Assembly (NCBI GenBank): GCA_023678885.1
Contig: CM042962.1
Span: forward strand, 21,590,336-21,654,335
Source: Pogostemon cablin
Taxonomy: Eukaryota; Streptophyta; Magnoliopsida; Lamiales; Lamiaceae
Direction: 5' to 3'
DNA: 64,000 nt
The position numbers and the translations under genes are program-made. The notes beneath the pieces were generated by a model, which worked only from the letters and a program-made list of their open reading frames with translations, searched no databases and was not told the origin of the DNA. This document shows, piece after piece, positions 33,036 through 42,684 of this stretch (the first letter of the stretch is position 1; every line of letters begins with the position of its first letter).

Positions 33036-34424
33036 TGTTGGATTGTATACTAAAAGTCTAGCTTTTTGTATGAACAATGTTATAACAATTAATTTGAAAT
33101 GAGAATCATATGATCAAATGATTGCGTCTTATAATTTATTTATATGCACGATGCAATAGTCCACTTACATTATACTGTAGATAATATGTTGTGCGACAAC
33201 ACGCGGAAGATCATATTATCGGTTTCCTTATAAAGTAGAAACAGATGCTCACAACCGAGATAGACGGGGACTCTCTATCGGGATGGTTGTAGTGTGGTTT
33301 GGTATTAGCTTGTCTTGGCTATAGAATCACATTAGTGCACTTGTGTGTATTGAGCAGGACCGCTTGAGATCGTTCGACTTATACTTACTTATAGGAGAAC
33401 TTGATCTCTGTTATTATGGAAGTTCGTGCTCTTAATCCCTATACAATAACCTCGACACGTAGGGCAATATGTATTTCTTTGATTCATCAATGGGTGAGAT
33501 TTACATGTAATTAAATCAACAAACTCGATGAGTTGGGAAGTAGTGATGTCTCTATGGTGTGCTGTTGATTGTAGAAGGAATCCGTGTCCGTCATAGGTTG
33601 ATGATGTCCCCTTGAGGAGCTCATAAGGATTATCATGTAAATCCTGCAGGTGGAATTAATTCCGGCATGATAATGAGGTTGAGTGGTACTACTCTTGGAT
33701 GAGATATTAATTAATTGAGTTGTCAGTAACTTAAATTAATTAATGGACATTGTATATCTTAAACATGGGGAGACTAACGGGCTCATAATAAGAAGGAGCC
33801 CAAAACGTAATTTTGGGATTGGAAAGGCAGTGCAGTAATAATATTTTAGTGGAATATATTATTATTATTGGACTTAAGTGTAAGCTTTGGGCTAAGCTTG
33901 GATACTTAAGCCCAATGGAGGCCCAACCCAATTTCTCCTCCTGGTCCCTGCTGTAGCCCATGTATATAAGTCACCTCAACTTATCTGGAACCCTAATCTA
34001 ATTGATCATTCACGTGTGATGAGGGTTGAGAGCAGATTGAGGAGGTCTCGTAGATCGTCGCCCACACGACGTCGAGATCGGACTTGGGACATACGGCAGA
34101 AGATTTGAAGGTAGTTTGCTGCTGCTGTCCGCCACCTTCCGAAATTTATATAAAATCGCACAGTGATCGGAATTCGATGATCAATATCTTGCCGGAAAGC
34201 CGTTGAAGAGAGGATCGTCTGAGCACAAAGATTATTCAATTCCGATATCAGACGAGGAAGTTATGGCCATTCTCGTGGGACTGCACAGTCTGCCAGCGTG
34301 AATCAACTTTCTTCAACATACCCTGGTGAACGGTAATACATTTCATGTTTTATTGCTTCCGCTGATATTAGAAACGTATGGAACCCTAACGGGTCATGTT
34401 AACCAAACAATCCAAGCACCAACA
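33036..34424 (+). mobile_element. 3' LTR of Copia-alpha
   Basis: 1389 bp, TGTTGG...CCAACA, near-identical to the 5' LTR. Most differences cluster in the last 350 bp. It is followed by the GAAGC target duplication and then by resumed Athila pol sequence. Confidence 0.9.
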
Positions 34425-34429
34425 GAAGC
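34425..34429. repeat. Target site duplication of Copia-alpha, right copy
   Basis: GAAGC directly after the 3' LTR, the same as 26130-26134. Confidence 0.85.
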
Positions 34430-35420
34430 TTCTCAATCGCCACCACATTTGCTCTGTCCACATGCAATCCCTTGACCGAAATATTATGGCCAAGAACAAT
34501 CCCATCTCTTACCATGAAGTGGCACTTCTCCCAATTCAAGACAAGATTAGTTTCTTGGCATCTCTTCAAAACAGTAGCAAGGTTAGATAAACAAATATCA
34601 AAGGAGGAACCAAACACAGAAAAATCATCCATAAACACCTCCATGATCTTTTCTATCAACCCATCAAATATGGCCATCATGCAGCGCTGAAATGTAGCAG
34701 GTGCGTTACATAGTCAAAAAGGCATCTTTCTAAAGGCAAATGTTCCATAAGGAAAAGTAAAAGTAGTCTTTTCTTGATCCTAGGGTGCAATCATGATTTC
34801 ATTATAACCCGAGTACCCGTCCAAGAAATAATAAAACTCATACCCTACAATACGATCAAGCATTTGATCAATGAAAGGAAGGGAAAAATGGTCTTTGCAT
34901 ATATTTTCATTCAGTTTCCTGTAACCGTACACACACACCATCCCGTAGGAATCCAAGTGGCTAATTTCTCACCATCATCGGCTTTCATAATAGTCTTGCC
35001 CTCCTTCTTAGCTACTACATGAAATGGACTCACATGGGGACTATCACTAATTGGATAAATAATTACTGCATTTAGCAACGTTAGAATTTGCTTTCTAATC
35101 ACTTCTTGAATAGTGGGATTCACTCTCCGCTGATTCTGAATGCTATTCTTAGCCTCATCTAACAATCTTATTCTATGCATGCAATATGAAGGACTAATAC
35201 CTTTTAAATCATCAAGAGACCAACCAATCGCAGACTTATACTTCTTAAGCATATCTAACAATTCCTCAAGTTGATCATCATCAAGGGAAGAAGATACAAT
35301 TACCGGATATTTTCCATTGTCACCTAGGTAAGCATACTTCAAGTGCTTCTGTAGCAGTTTCAACTCCTCTTTCTTCTCTTCTTGAGGAGCGCTCCCTCCT
35401 AGCCCACTTGACCTCTTCAA
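34430..35420 (-). pseudogene. Athila reverse transcriptase remnant (right half of the split pol)
   Basis: The frame 35507-34911 runs through LKYAYLGDNGKYPVIVSSSL and YKSAIGWSLDDLKGISPSYC to ISDSPHVSPFHVVAKKEGKT, the standard Gypsy RT fingers. After frameshifts between 34910 and 34690 the frame 34680-34399 gives FMDDFSVFGSSFD, the catalytic motif, and HFMVRDGIVLGHNIS. It stops at the Copia-alpha insertion after AIEKL. The next residues of the original protein are encoded at 26134 and below. Confidence 0.85.
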
Positions 35421-36438
35421 CCTTTTTCCTCTCCGATTCATATATGTCATCACCCAAAGCAAGCAAATTTTTAAGAAATTCAATACATACCTCATTGGAG
35501 AGTTCATCTAGCTCCGTAGTGGGAAAAGTAAGAGATTCTGCCAAACATGTCTTAAGAGGATCCTTCGACAGGATCAAAGACATGTCTTCCTTCACGATCT
35601 CCTCCACCACATCAATATTGTGACATTGCATCTCTATGGGCATCTTCATTGCTTTGTCAAGGTTGAATAAGACTTCTTCTTTATCCATCCTTAGCCGTAA
35701 CAAACCCTTCTGCACATCTATCATAGCTCCTGCAGTAGCAAGGAAAGGTCTCCCTAAGATAAGAGGGACATTATCCTTGTCATCTTCGATCTCAAGCACA
35801 AGAAAATCCACAGGAAAGACTTGCTTCTCTACTTTTACAAGAACATCTTCAATAACACCCTTCGGAAAAGTCATAGACCTATCCGCTAATTGTAGAGCAA
35901 CTGTTGTGAGAGTTAACTCCCCAAAACCAAGCCTTTGAAAAATAGAGATAGGCATCAAATTGATGCTTGCCCCAAGATCGCACAAGGCTCGTCGTGCCAG
36001 CCCCTTTCCAATTTCACATAAGATAATGAAGCTTCCCGGATCCTTCAACTTAGCTGGCAACTTTCTTTGAATGATCGAGCTGCAATTCTCAGATAAATTC
36101 ACTGTTTCAATTCCGCTCAAGCATTTCTTCTTCAAAAGTATATCCTTCAGAAAACGGGCATAATACGGCATCTCCAAGATTGCTTCAGAGAAAGGAATGT
36201 TCAAGCTTATTTTATTTATAATATCTAAAAACTTCTTGAACTTCTCTTCCAATCCCTTCTTGACTAGCTTGTAAGGAAACGATAGAGGTATCTTAGTTTT
36301 GGGAATGCCCCATTCATCACGTTCAACCTTCTTGACTAACTTGGCCTCTAGATGATCTACTCTTGCATCGTTCCTCGCCATGTACCTATTCACCGTATCC
36401 TCAAAACCCAGCTCCGAATCAAGTTCCAAGTTAATCAC
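35320..36438 (-). pseudogene. Athila gag-end and protease ORF with a LINE-derived start
   Basis: A 372-codon frame, the longest Athila frame left. Residues 13-110 are gag-terminal. The retropepsin-like domain spans roughly residues 125-250: RRALCDLGASINLMP, with the active site as D-L-G-A-S instead of D-T-G/S-G-A, then VPLILGRPFLATAGAMIDV. The first dozen residues (MINLELDSELG) match LINE sequence (compare LINE B near 42135), so the start codon comes from a LINE fragment and the Athila copy is cut at about 36400. The end overlaps the RT frame, consistent with a frame change in the polyprotein. The intact frame may be residual. Confidence 0.8.
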
Positions 36439-36704
36439 CTCATTTCTAATGCTCTAAATAATCAAGAAGTAAGACACAATGGCGGCTCTCCATAAACTAT
36501 TCAATTGCGTACTACCATTCATTCTCATTGCCTGTAGCAAAAATCTAACAAAAATTTGATCCAAAGGAATTAATCCCTCAAAATCGAAACTAGCTAGGAC
36601 GTAACTCTAGATTTACAGGGAAACCATGCAATGAATGAAAAGATGATCCATAGTCTCTAAGTCCGCCTAAAAAAGATAGCAACGTGAAGGCCTAAAGAAC
36701 CCTC
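36400..36704 (-). mobile_element. LINE fragment (zf-RVT end to RNase H linker), probably part of LINE A
   Basis: The sequence matches LINE B around 42130-42420 in the same orientation: gatgatccatagtctctaag against gatgatcaacagtttcaatg, agcaacgtgaaggc against agcagcgtgaagac, and gatccaaaggaattaatccc against gatccaaagggatgatacc. Copia-beta interrupts it at 36705 and Athila joins it at about 36400. Confidence 0.75.
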
Positions 36705-38021
36705 TGTTGGATTGTATACCAAAAGCCTAGCTTTAGTGTGAACAATGTTATAACAATATTTGAAATGAGAATCATTGATCAAATGATTGCGTCTTATAAT
36801 TTATTTATATGTCCGATGCAATAGTCCACTTACTTTATACTGTAGATAATATATTGTGCGACAACATGCAGAAGATCATATTATCGGTTACCTTATAAAA
36901 TATAAACAGATGCTCCCAATCGATATAGGCAGGGACTCTCTATCGGGATGGTTGTAGTGTAATTTGGTATTACTTTGTCTTGACTATAAAATCACATTAG
37001 TACACATTAGTACACTTTATGGATGTTCGTGCTCTTAATCCCTATACAATAACCTTGACACTTAAGCCAGTATATATCTCTTTGATTCATCAATGGGTGA
37101 AATTTATATATTGAATCAATAAACTAGGTGAGTTGGAAAATAGTGTTATCTCTATGGTGTGCTTTTGATTGTAGAAGGAATTTGTGTCCTATTTAATAGG
37201 TTGATGATGTCCCTTTGAGGAGCTCATAAGGATTATCATATAAACCATGCAGGTGGATTTATTCTGGCATAATAATAAGGTTGAGTGGTGATACTCTCGT
37301 ATGAGATATTAATTAATGAAGTTGTCAATAACTTAATTAATTAATGGGCGTTGTATATCTTAAACATTGGGAGACTAACAGGCTCATAATAAGAAGGAGT
37401 CCATAACGCAATTATGGGATTGGAACGGCAGTGCAGTAATAATATTTTAGTGGAATATATTATATTGGACTTAAGTATAAGTTTTTGGCTAAACTTGATA
37501 CGTAAGCCCAATGGAGGCCCGACACTAATTTCTCCTCTTGATTCCTGTTATAGCCCATATATAAGTCATCTCTGCTATCCAGAACACTAATAATCTGTGC
37601 CTAACACATGACAAAAATAGGGAGAAAGCAGATTGAAAAGATCTTGAAGATCGTCGCCCACACGATATCAAAATTGGACTTGGGAATACAGTAGAAGATC
37701 AAGAGGTTGTTTGCTGCTACTGTTTGTCAACTTCCATGATTTTTCTAAAATTTTGTGGAACTCCAAACTATTTGTATGATACAGCATTCGAAACCCACGG
37801 AAGAGAGAGAATCATTTTGGTGTGTAGATCATTCAATTCGAAGATTGGATGAGGAAGTTATGCCCAAAGTCGTGAGGCTGCGCATGCTGCCGGCGAGAAT
37901 TCATTCTCTTCTTCAACATACCCTGGTGAAAGGTAATATGTTTCTATCTTCTTGCTTCCACTGATTTAGAATCATATGGAACCCTAACAGTTCACGTTAA
38001 CCAAATGATCGAACACCAACA
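36705..38021 (+). mobile_element. 5' LTR of Copia-beta
   Basis: 1317 bp, TGTTGGATTGTATACC at the start and GAACACCAACA at the end. Clearly related to the Copia-alpha LTRs but with many substitutions and several deletions (for example around 37018), so an older insertion. The LTR module is at 37789-37890. Confidence 0.85.
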
Positions 38022-38023
38022 AT

Positions 38024-38035
38024 TTGTATCAGAAC
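38024..38035 (+). promoter_or_regulatory. Primer-binding site of Copia-beta, degraded
   Basis: ttgtatcagaac, two mismatches to the initiator tRNA-Met complement, at the same distance from the LTR as in Copia-alpha. Confidence 0.6.
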
Positions 38036-38615
38036 ATCGGTTTCATGGTGAAGCGTGACACGTTAGGCTAGGGTTTATGGGATTATGTGATTTAATTATG
38101 AATTAGAATCACATGAGAACTAGGGTTTTAATGTGATTTGATTGTACCTGTATATACCTTGTATCGTCGATTGGTTTCGGTAATACACGACCTGGAGAAG
38201 ATGAAGACCATACGCTGCTGTTTGTTTTGCACACGGATGGATGTATGCTGGCGGGCGTGTTTGGCACGGCTGGAAGTACATTGTCGTGTGGGTGATCGTG
38301 CGACAGTGTTCGCTGGCAAGTGATGGTCGTGTGAAGGGCATAAGGAGTTATGCGTTGGTTGCACGGTGGGCACACACGGTTGAAGGATTTAAACAATGAG
38401 CGAGGCAGTTCGTGGTTTCTAGCGGCCTGATGGATTGCCGAGCGAGTCGCCATGCGTGAGCACTCATTCAGTGCCATGCGAGGGATGAGTGGCGCACGGG
38501 TTCTGGCATGCCACAGACTTGGGACGTACGGATGTTGGTTTGCGGCAGGTGTGCCACACTACAGGCGTAGGGCGCGGCATGTGTGGCGCGAGGCAGACAG
38601 GTAGAAGGCTTGCAG

Positions 38616-38658
38616 TATTTGCACGACTCGTGTTGATACCCTGCACGAGTCGTGCAAA
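38616..38658 (+). repeat. Perfect 16-bp inverted repeat in the Copia-beta leader
   Basis: atttgcacgactcgtg (38616-38631) is complementary to cacgagtcgtgcaaat (38643-38658) with an 11-base loop. It resembles a strong RNA hairpin; no U tract follows. Confidence 0.75.
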
Positions 38659-38936
38659 TGCTTTCATCCAGGCAGTCGGGCTCGTTTTGATGATTCAACA
38701 GTTTCTGCGTTTGTTTCGTGATATTTAACTGCATTAATTGATTTAATTGTCTATTATTGTTATATATGTGGATGCATGCTCTATTTGATTTATTTCCATT
38801 AATAGAAGCATGCTAGGATGCATATTTTGTTATTGAATATTATATGCATGTAAAAACCCTCAGAATTAAATAACTAAGTGGGAGAGGAGATTGATAATTA
38901 ATTCTCGCGGCCTCCATTATTGGTTTGTAAGTGATG

Positions 38937-39187
38937 TGAGTAAACTTGCGTGTTGACAATAGACCTTCCTCCACAACGGATGAGTTTATTCATGGATTGC
39001 TAGAACAAGCTTCTTTATGATGATTGTAGGAAGTTATACGAGCGCGTGTGTACTTCTCCAACTGTAAGACACACAAGCTTGGGCCGCGGACTTGGAATCA
39101 AATAATGGTGTACACTTAGGTATAAATAATAAGTATCATCCTAATGGAGTCATTGCTATTATTTGCATGGCCAAAGAAGTACCGACT
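38937..39187 (+). ncRNA. Hairpin region of the Copia-beta leader RNA
   Basis: Counterparts of the Copia-alpha hairpins. H1: 38937-38946 with 38983-38992, one G-U pair. H3: 39039-39043 with 39077-39081 and 39046-39051 with 39069-39074. H4: 39121-39133 with 39176-39187. The H2 unit is missing. Stem positions that differ from Copia-alpha mostly keep pairing. Confidence 0.5.
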
Positions 39188-40056
39188 ATTAATTATTTTA
39201 TCATGAAGTTAGGTTGATGAATGAAATTAATGGGTAAAATATTCTCTTGTAAATGTTCGGGTTTGTATACGTCCACACTAATTTTGCATGCAGACTCAAT
39301 GTGTTTAAGATATCGGTGAATTTTATTTTTATATTGTTTTGAGGGAATCAATATAAATTGATAAATTCGAAGATTTGATCTGTGTATTTATTTATTTATT
39401 TGATTCTCTGTATTTTCAAATGGTTTATTTCACTTAATGTTAACTAAAAGAAATTATATTTACTGGTCTAAAATTAGATGATTAGAAAAGAATCTTGGTT
39501 TCGATTTTTACTGCTTAGAAAAATATATGTGTTCTCACTAAAGATGTCTTCTATGATGACTATTAAAGTCTCTAGTGGTGAGGTGAGAGGTTCATAGAAA
39601 TATGATGGTCTCACGCAACTCTTCAGATACTTGACTAAGTTAGAAAGGCAAGAGATCATGGATAGCTTGATGAATGAATTAGAAATGCTTGGAGTATAAA
39701 TTGAAGGGGAAACCTAGGTCAATTTTAATTCCCAATAATTTGCATAGATGTTTTGAGCAAATTCCACCTGAATTATAAGAGGTTGTATTCGATGGGAAGC
39801 TTCTGACAAAACAAGTGGTGAAGGAAATAAATTTTCATTAAGATGTGAACAAGGTTAGTATCTTATTCACTAGTCGTTGAAGCATGATTAATGATGACAT
39901 CTAATAACACGTTGTGTGTATATACTGCAATCACTGAATGTTTATGACTAAGTGATGATGAGTTTATTATGTACATGGGTAATACTACAAGACTAGTGGC
40001 TGTTGCAGTGGGAGTTGTTTATTTATCTTTTGATAACAATAAATTTTTATTATGTG

Positions 40057-41378
40057 ACTAGCAGTAATCTTTGTGAGTATTTTGAATATAAAGTTGCAAA
40101 GGTTGATAGGTCTGAAGTCCTCAACCCTCTGCACTCTCTCTACCTTCATAACAAGCACAACAAAATTGCAATTAATCCCCGAAGGGATAATTGCTGTCTC
40201 AAAGAAGTGCTGCACGGCTAAGCATAGATCGTCACCAATAATGTGCCAACTTTTATGGTAGAAGCTGCCCCGAATCCATCCGGTCCCGGAGCACTATCTG
40301 CAGATTATCCCATAACTGCTTTTCTGATCTCATCCTGAAAAGACATGCAAACTAGTGTAGTGTCTTCAGAGTTATCAATGATCTGATTAACAATTGAAGG
40401 ACCTCGAATTCTGGAGTATCTTCTGGATGGCTAAATAGGCTAGTATAGTAGTTAACAATGTGTTCCGTAATAACACCAACATTGTCAGTAGTGCCCTCAT
40501 CAATTACCATCGAGTTTATACTGGCTCTTGTCTTCCTCTCACGTTGATTTCTATGAAAGAAATCCGTGTTTCTATCTCCATCTTTAAGCCAGGAAGTTTT
40601 ATGTTTTTGAGAGAAAAATAGATGTCGCTTCGAAAGTTTCTCAATAAGCAACAAATGCGCATTCACTTCCTCCGAAAATAGCTCTAAACTGTCTCCTTCT
40701 GAGTCTATATGATTTTGAACATTTTGCAAATGATTCAGAGCAGCTTCTACACCATAAAAAAGGTTGCCAAATTCCCGAGAATTCCAATGCTTGATAGCTA
40801 ACTTCAGACGCCTGAGTTTTGCAGCAAACCTAGAGATAGGGTTATGCGGACTGATGTCTTTGTGCCATGAAGTAGTTGCCATTACATAAAACCCTGTATC
40901 ATTATGCCACAAAGTTTGAAATCTAAATGGCTTAGGTGTGCTGATCAGCTTGCTACAAGTTAAGAGGATTGGGATATGGTCAGAGCTGTACCTTGCCATC
41001 GCTGTAGCTGTCACAGAATCCCACCTATCAATAATATCTTCAGAGACCAGAATTTTATCAATACGTGAAGCCTGCATACATCGAGAAACCGAGCGAGAAA
41101 CCCAAGTAAACTGAGCACCATGCATGTCCAAATCATGAAGTCCTGTAACTTCAAAGAAGTCCTTAAATTCAATGGGACTAAGATTATCATGCCGAGTAGC
41201 GTTAAGTCTCTCATGAGCACCAAGTGTTGTATTAAAATCTCCCATAATGAATACAGACTGATGCAAGAAAGCATTAATATCCACCCATAAATCTCTCCTA
41301 GCAATATAATTATAGCTAGCATGTACAAAGCCACATCGCATATCCACATAATCAAAAGTAAAGTCACAAATAAGAAGC
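40057..41378 (-). mobile_element. LINE A: 5'-truncated LINE, endonuclease and start of RT
   Basis: One long minus-strand frame (41470-40352) carries the C-terminal half of an apurinic-type endonuclease: MGDFNTTLGAHERLN, ASRIDKILVS and YSSDHIPILL with the Asp-Asn and Ser-Asp-His catalytic elements. A linker ending TSWLKDGDRNTDFFHRNQRE follows. RT then begins and after a frameshift near 40360 gives IPSGINCNFVVL and EDFRPINLCNF before breaking off at about 40057 where Copia-beta ends. The N-terminal endonuclease part is absent, and the 5' end abuts the target sequence agaagcattgaaatatag at 41373-41390, so it was a 5'-truncated insertion. The first 30 residues of the frame come from the LINE B tail. 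Confidence 0.85.
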
Positions 41379-41390
41379 ATTGAAATATAG
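41379..41390. repeat. LINE B target duplication, left copy
   Basis: attgaaatatag next to the LINE 3' end; same as 47513-47524. Confidence 0.85.
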
Positions 41391-41497
41391 GCAAATAGAT
41401 GATGTAATATAAATAGGAAAACAAAAAACATGAGTGTCAGGAGTAAAGATGTGAAAAAAAATAGCCACAAACGGCAAGGCTACGCAGAGCAAAAAAA

Positions 41498-42046
41498 TTA
41501 TTGAAATCTAAAGTATTCGAAGTTCATATCATTGAACATCAGGTTGTGAACAAAATTTGGAGCTGAATTATGCCAGTAAAAGTCCCCTCCAATATCACGA
41601 AATATGTGGGATACATGGAAGTTCATGTTCGTAATGATATCCCTTGATCTCCTCCATCTCACAATCAATCTCCAATGGATCTTTCGTGTAGGGTCAGTTA
41701 GAGCATACAAGACATACATGGAATCCGTTTCAAGCCATATAGAATTCCATTCCTTACCATGAGCCAGCTCAATCGCTGTGAAAACTGCTGCCATTTCTGC
41801 TTCAAAAGCAAAACCAGTACCGTATCCACATGTGAAGGTGCCTCTCACAAAGCCGTTGCTGTTTTTGAAGATGCCGGCCCCAAAAATAGTTCCAGGAGCG
41901 TCCGAAGCATGGCCATCTGTATTGACTTTGATCCATCCAGGCGGCGGGGGTTGCCAACCTAGAGACATAATGCTCAGAGCTTTCTTGGGTACTCCTTTTA
42001 TACCAAAAAAATGCAAAGTAGCTAAGTCTTGCGTAGTGTTACTCAT
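41498..42046 (-). pseudogene. LINE B ORF2 RNase H domain
   Basis: The 182-codon frame holds WIKVNTDGHASDAPG (first catalytic Asp), AFEAEMAAVFTAIELAHG (Glu), WLETDSMYVLYAL (Asp) and, near the end, SHIFRDIGGDF. The usual EGN-VAD segment with the last catalytic residue has been deleted here, while LINE C keeps it. The C-terminus NDMNFEYFRFQ is conserved in the other LINE copies. The RNase H domain marks this LINE as one of the RNase H-bearing L1-type lineages of plants. Confidence 0.85.
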
Positions 42047-42114
42047 CGTTCCAATAGATAATCTTCATGCTTCTTTGATGAGCAACATAAGAATCATCTT
42101 CACTCCAGATATTC

Positions 42115-42654
42115 TCAAAGGGGGTAATGCCCATCTGAGTCCAACTCCATATTTAATCTATCATTTCTAGTACTCCAAATAACCCAAAAATAAGTAACAA
42201 TTGCCACCCTCCATAAATTCATTATTTGTGTACTTCCCTTTATATTAATAGCTTGATGCGAGAAACCCACAAGGCCTTGATCCAAAGGGATGATACCTTC
42301 GAATCCAAAGCCTGCCAATACGTGCCGAAGTATTTCAAAAGAAATCCTGCAATGAAGAAAAAGATGATCAACAGTTTCAATGTCAGATTCACATAAGTAG
42401 CAGCGTGAAGACCCATGGAAACCCCTATTCACCAGGGCATCCCATGTGGTGAGTAAGGCCCTAATAACTTTCCAAAGGGTAAGAGACCTCCGGGGTGGAA
42501 TGAAATTTGCCCATATCCATGAACCCCAATTAGGGGAAATAAAAATAGCACGTGCTTGCATGTATGCGATCTTAGATGTGACTTTTCCCTGCAGCGATTT
42601 TCCCCATAACCTGTGATCAATGAGATTAGGTGACATTCTAGTTGCAAGTATCAA
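42115..42654 (-). pseudogene. LINE B ORF2 zf-RVT domain
   Basis: The 179-codon frame contains WGKSLQGKVTSKIAYMQAR, SWIWANFIPPRR and CYLCESDIETVDHLFLHC, the Cys-Cys-His-Cys zinc-binding region called zf-RVT, which sits between RT and RNase H in plant LINEs. It then ends in FWVIWSTRNDRL. It follows RT after a single stop region (42655-42684). Confidence 0.85.
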
Positions 42655-42684
42655 ATCAACAATGAAAGGGAAAACATCAGTGAA

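Larger units (their letters stand above)
26135..34424 (+). mobile_element. Copia-alpha: complete Copia retrotransposon nested in Athila pol
   Basis: It is bounded by two long LTRs starting TGTTGG and ending CCAACA, with GAAGC duplicated at the borders. After the 5' LTR come a tRNA-Met-type primer-binding site, an unusually long leader of about 2 kb with repeats and hairpins, decayed gag-pol, and a polypurine tract before the 3' LTR. By hand count the LTRs differ at about 37 substitutions and one indel in 1388 bp, roughly 2.7 percent. The insertion is thus younger than the surrounding Athila copy. The coding region is more decayed than the LTR similarity alone suggests, so the element may have been moved by the proteins of a relative. 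Confidence 0.9.
18827..36400 (-). mobile_element. Athila-type Gypsy retrotransposon, 5'-truncated, split by Copia-alpha
   Basis: On the minus strand the order is gag-end and protease (35320-36400), reverse transcriptase (34430-35420), RNase H (25560-26134), integrase with GPY/F-like end (24109-25574), a spacer, an Athila-specific ORF in the env position (20967-22500), a polypurine tract (19585-19598) and a 3' LTR (18827-19584). Integrase after RNase H is Gypsy order, and the extra ORF points to the Athila clade. Copia-alpha (26135-34424) interrupts it with a 5-bp duplication. Without the insertion about 9.3 kb remain, short of a full element, because the 5' LTR, leader and most of gag are missing. 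Frameshifts are frequent. Confidence 0.85.
38022..40028 (+). mobile_element. Copia-beta leader and gag/protease remnant, truncated
   Basis: Sequence after the LTR follows Copia-alpha (gaagcgtgacacgttaggct), then diverges completely at about 38110-38735, a GC-rich stretch without the 21-bp minisatellite, and aligns again from about 38740 (hairpin region, gag start near 39360, protease fragment to 40028). It stops in gttgtttatttatctt. The rest of pol and the 3' LTR are missing and LINE A sequence follows. Frames within the GC-rich part have no recognisable domain. Confidence 0.75.

Noticed and set aside
38109..38734. Six overlapping frames on both strands, possibly a host gene
   Set aside because: Open frames on all strands reflect GC richness; no domain, no start context, and it lies between the Copia-beta LTR and gag.
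41011..41424. 137-codon minus frame rich in Leu and Ile, membrane-like
   Set aside because: It overlaps the LINE A endonuclease in another frame, where the real motifs (GDFNTT, SSDHIP) are read.
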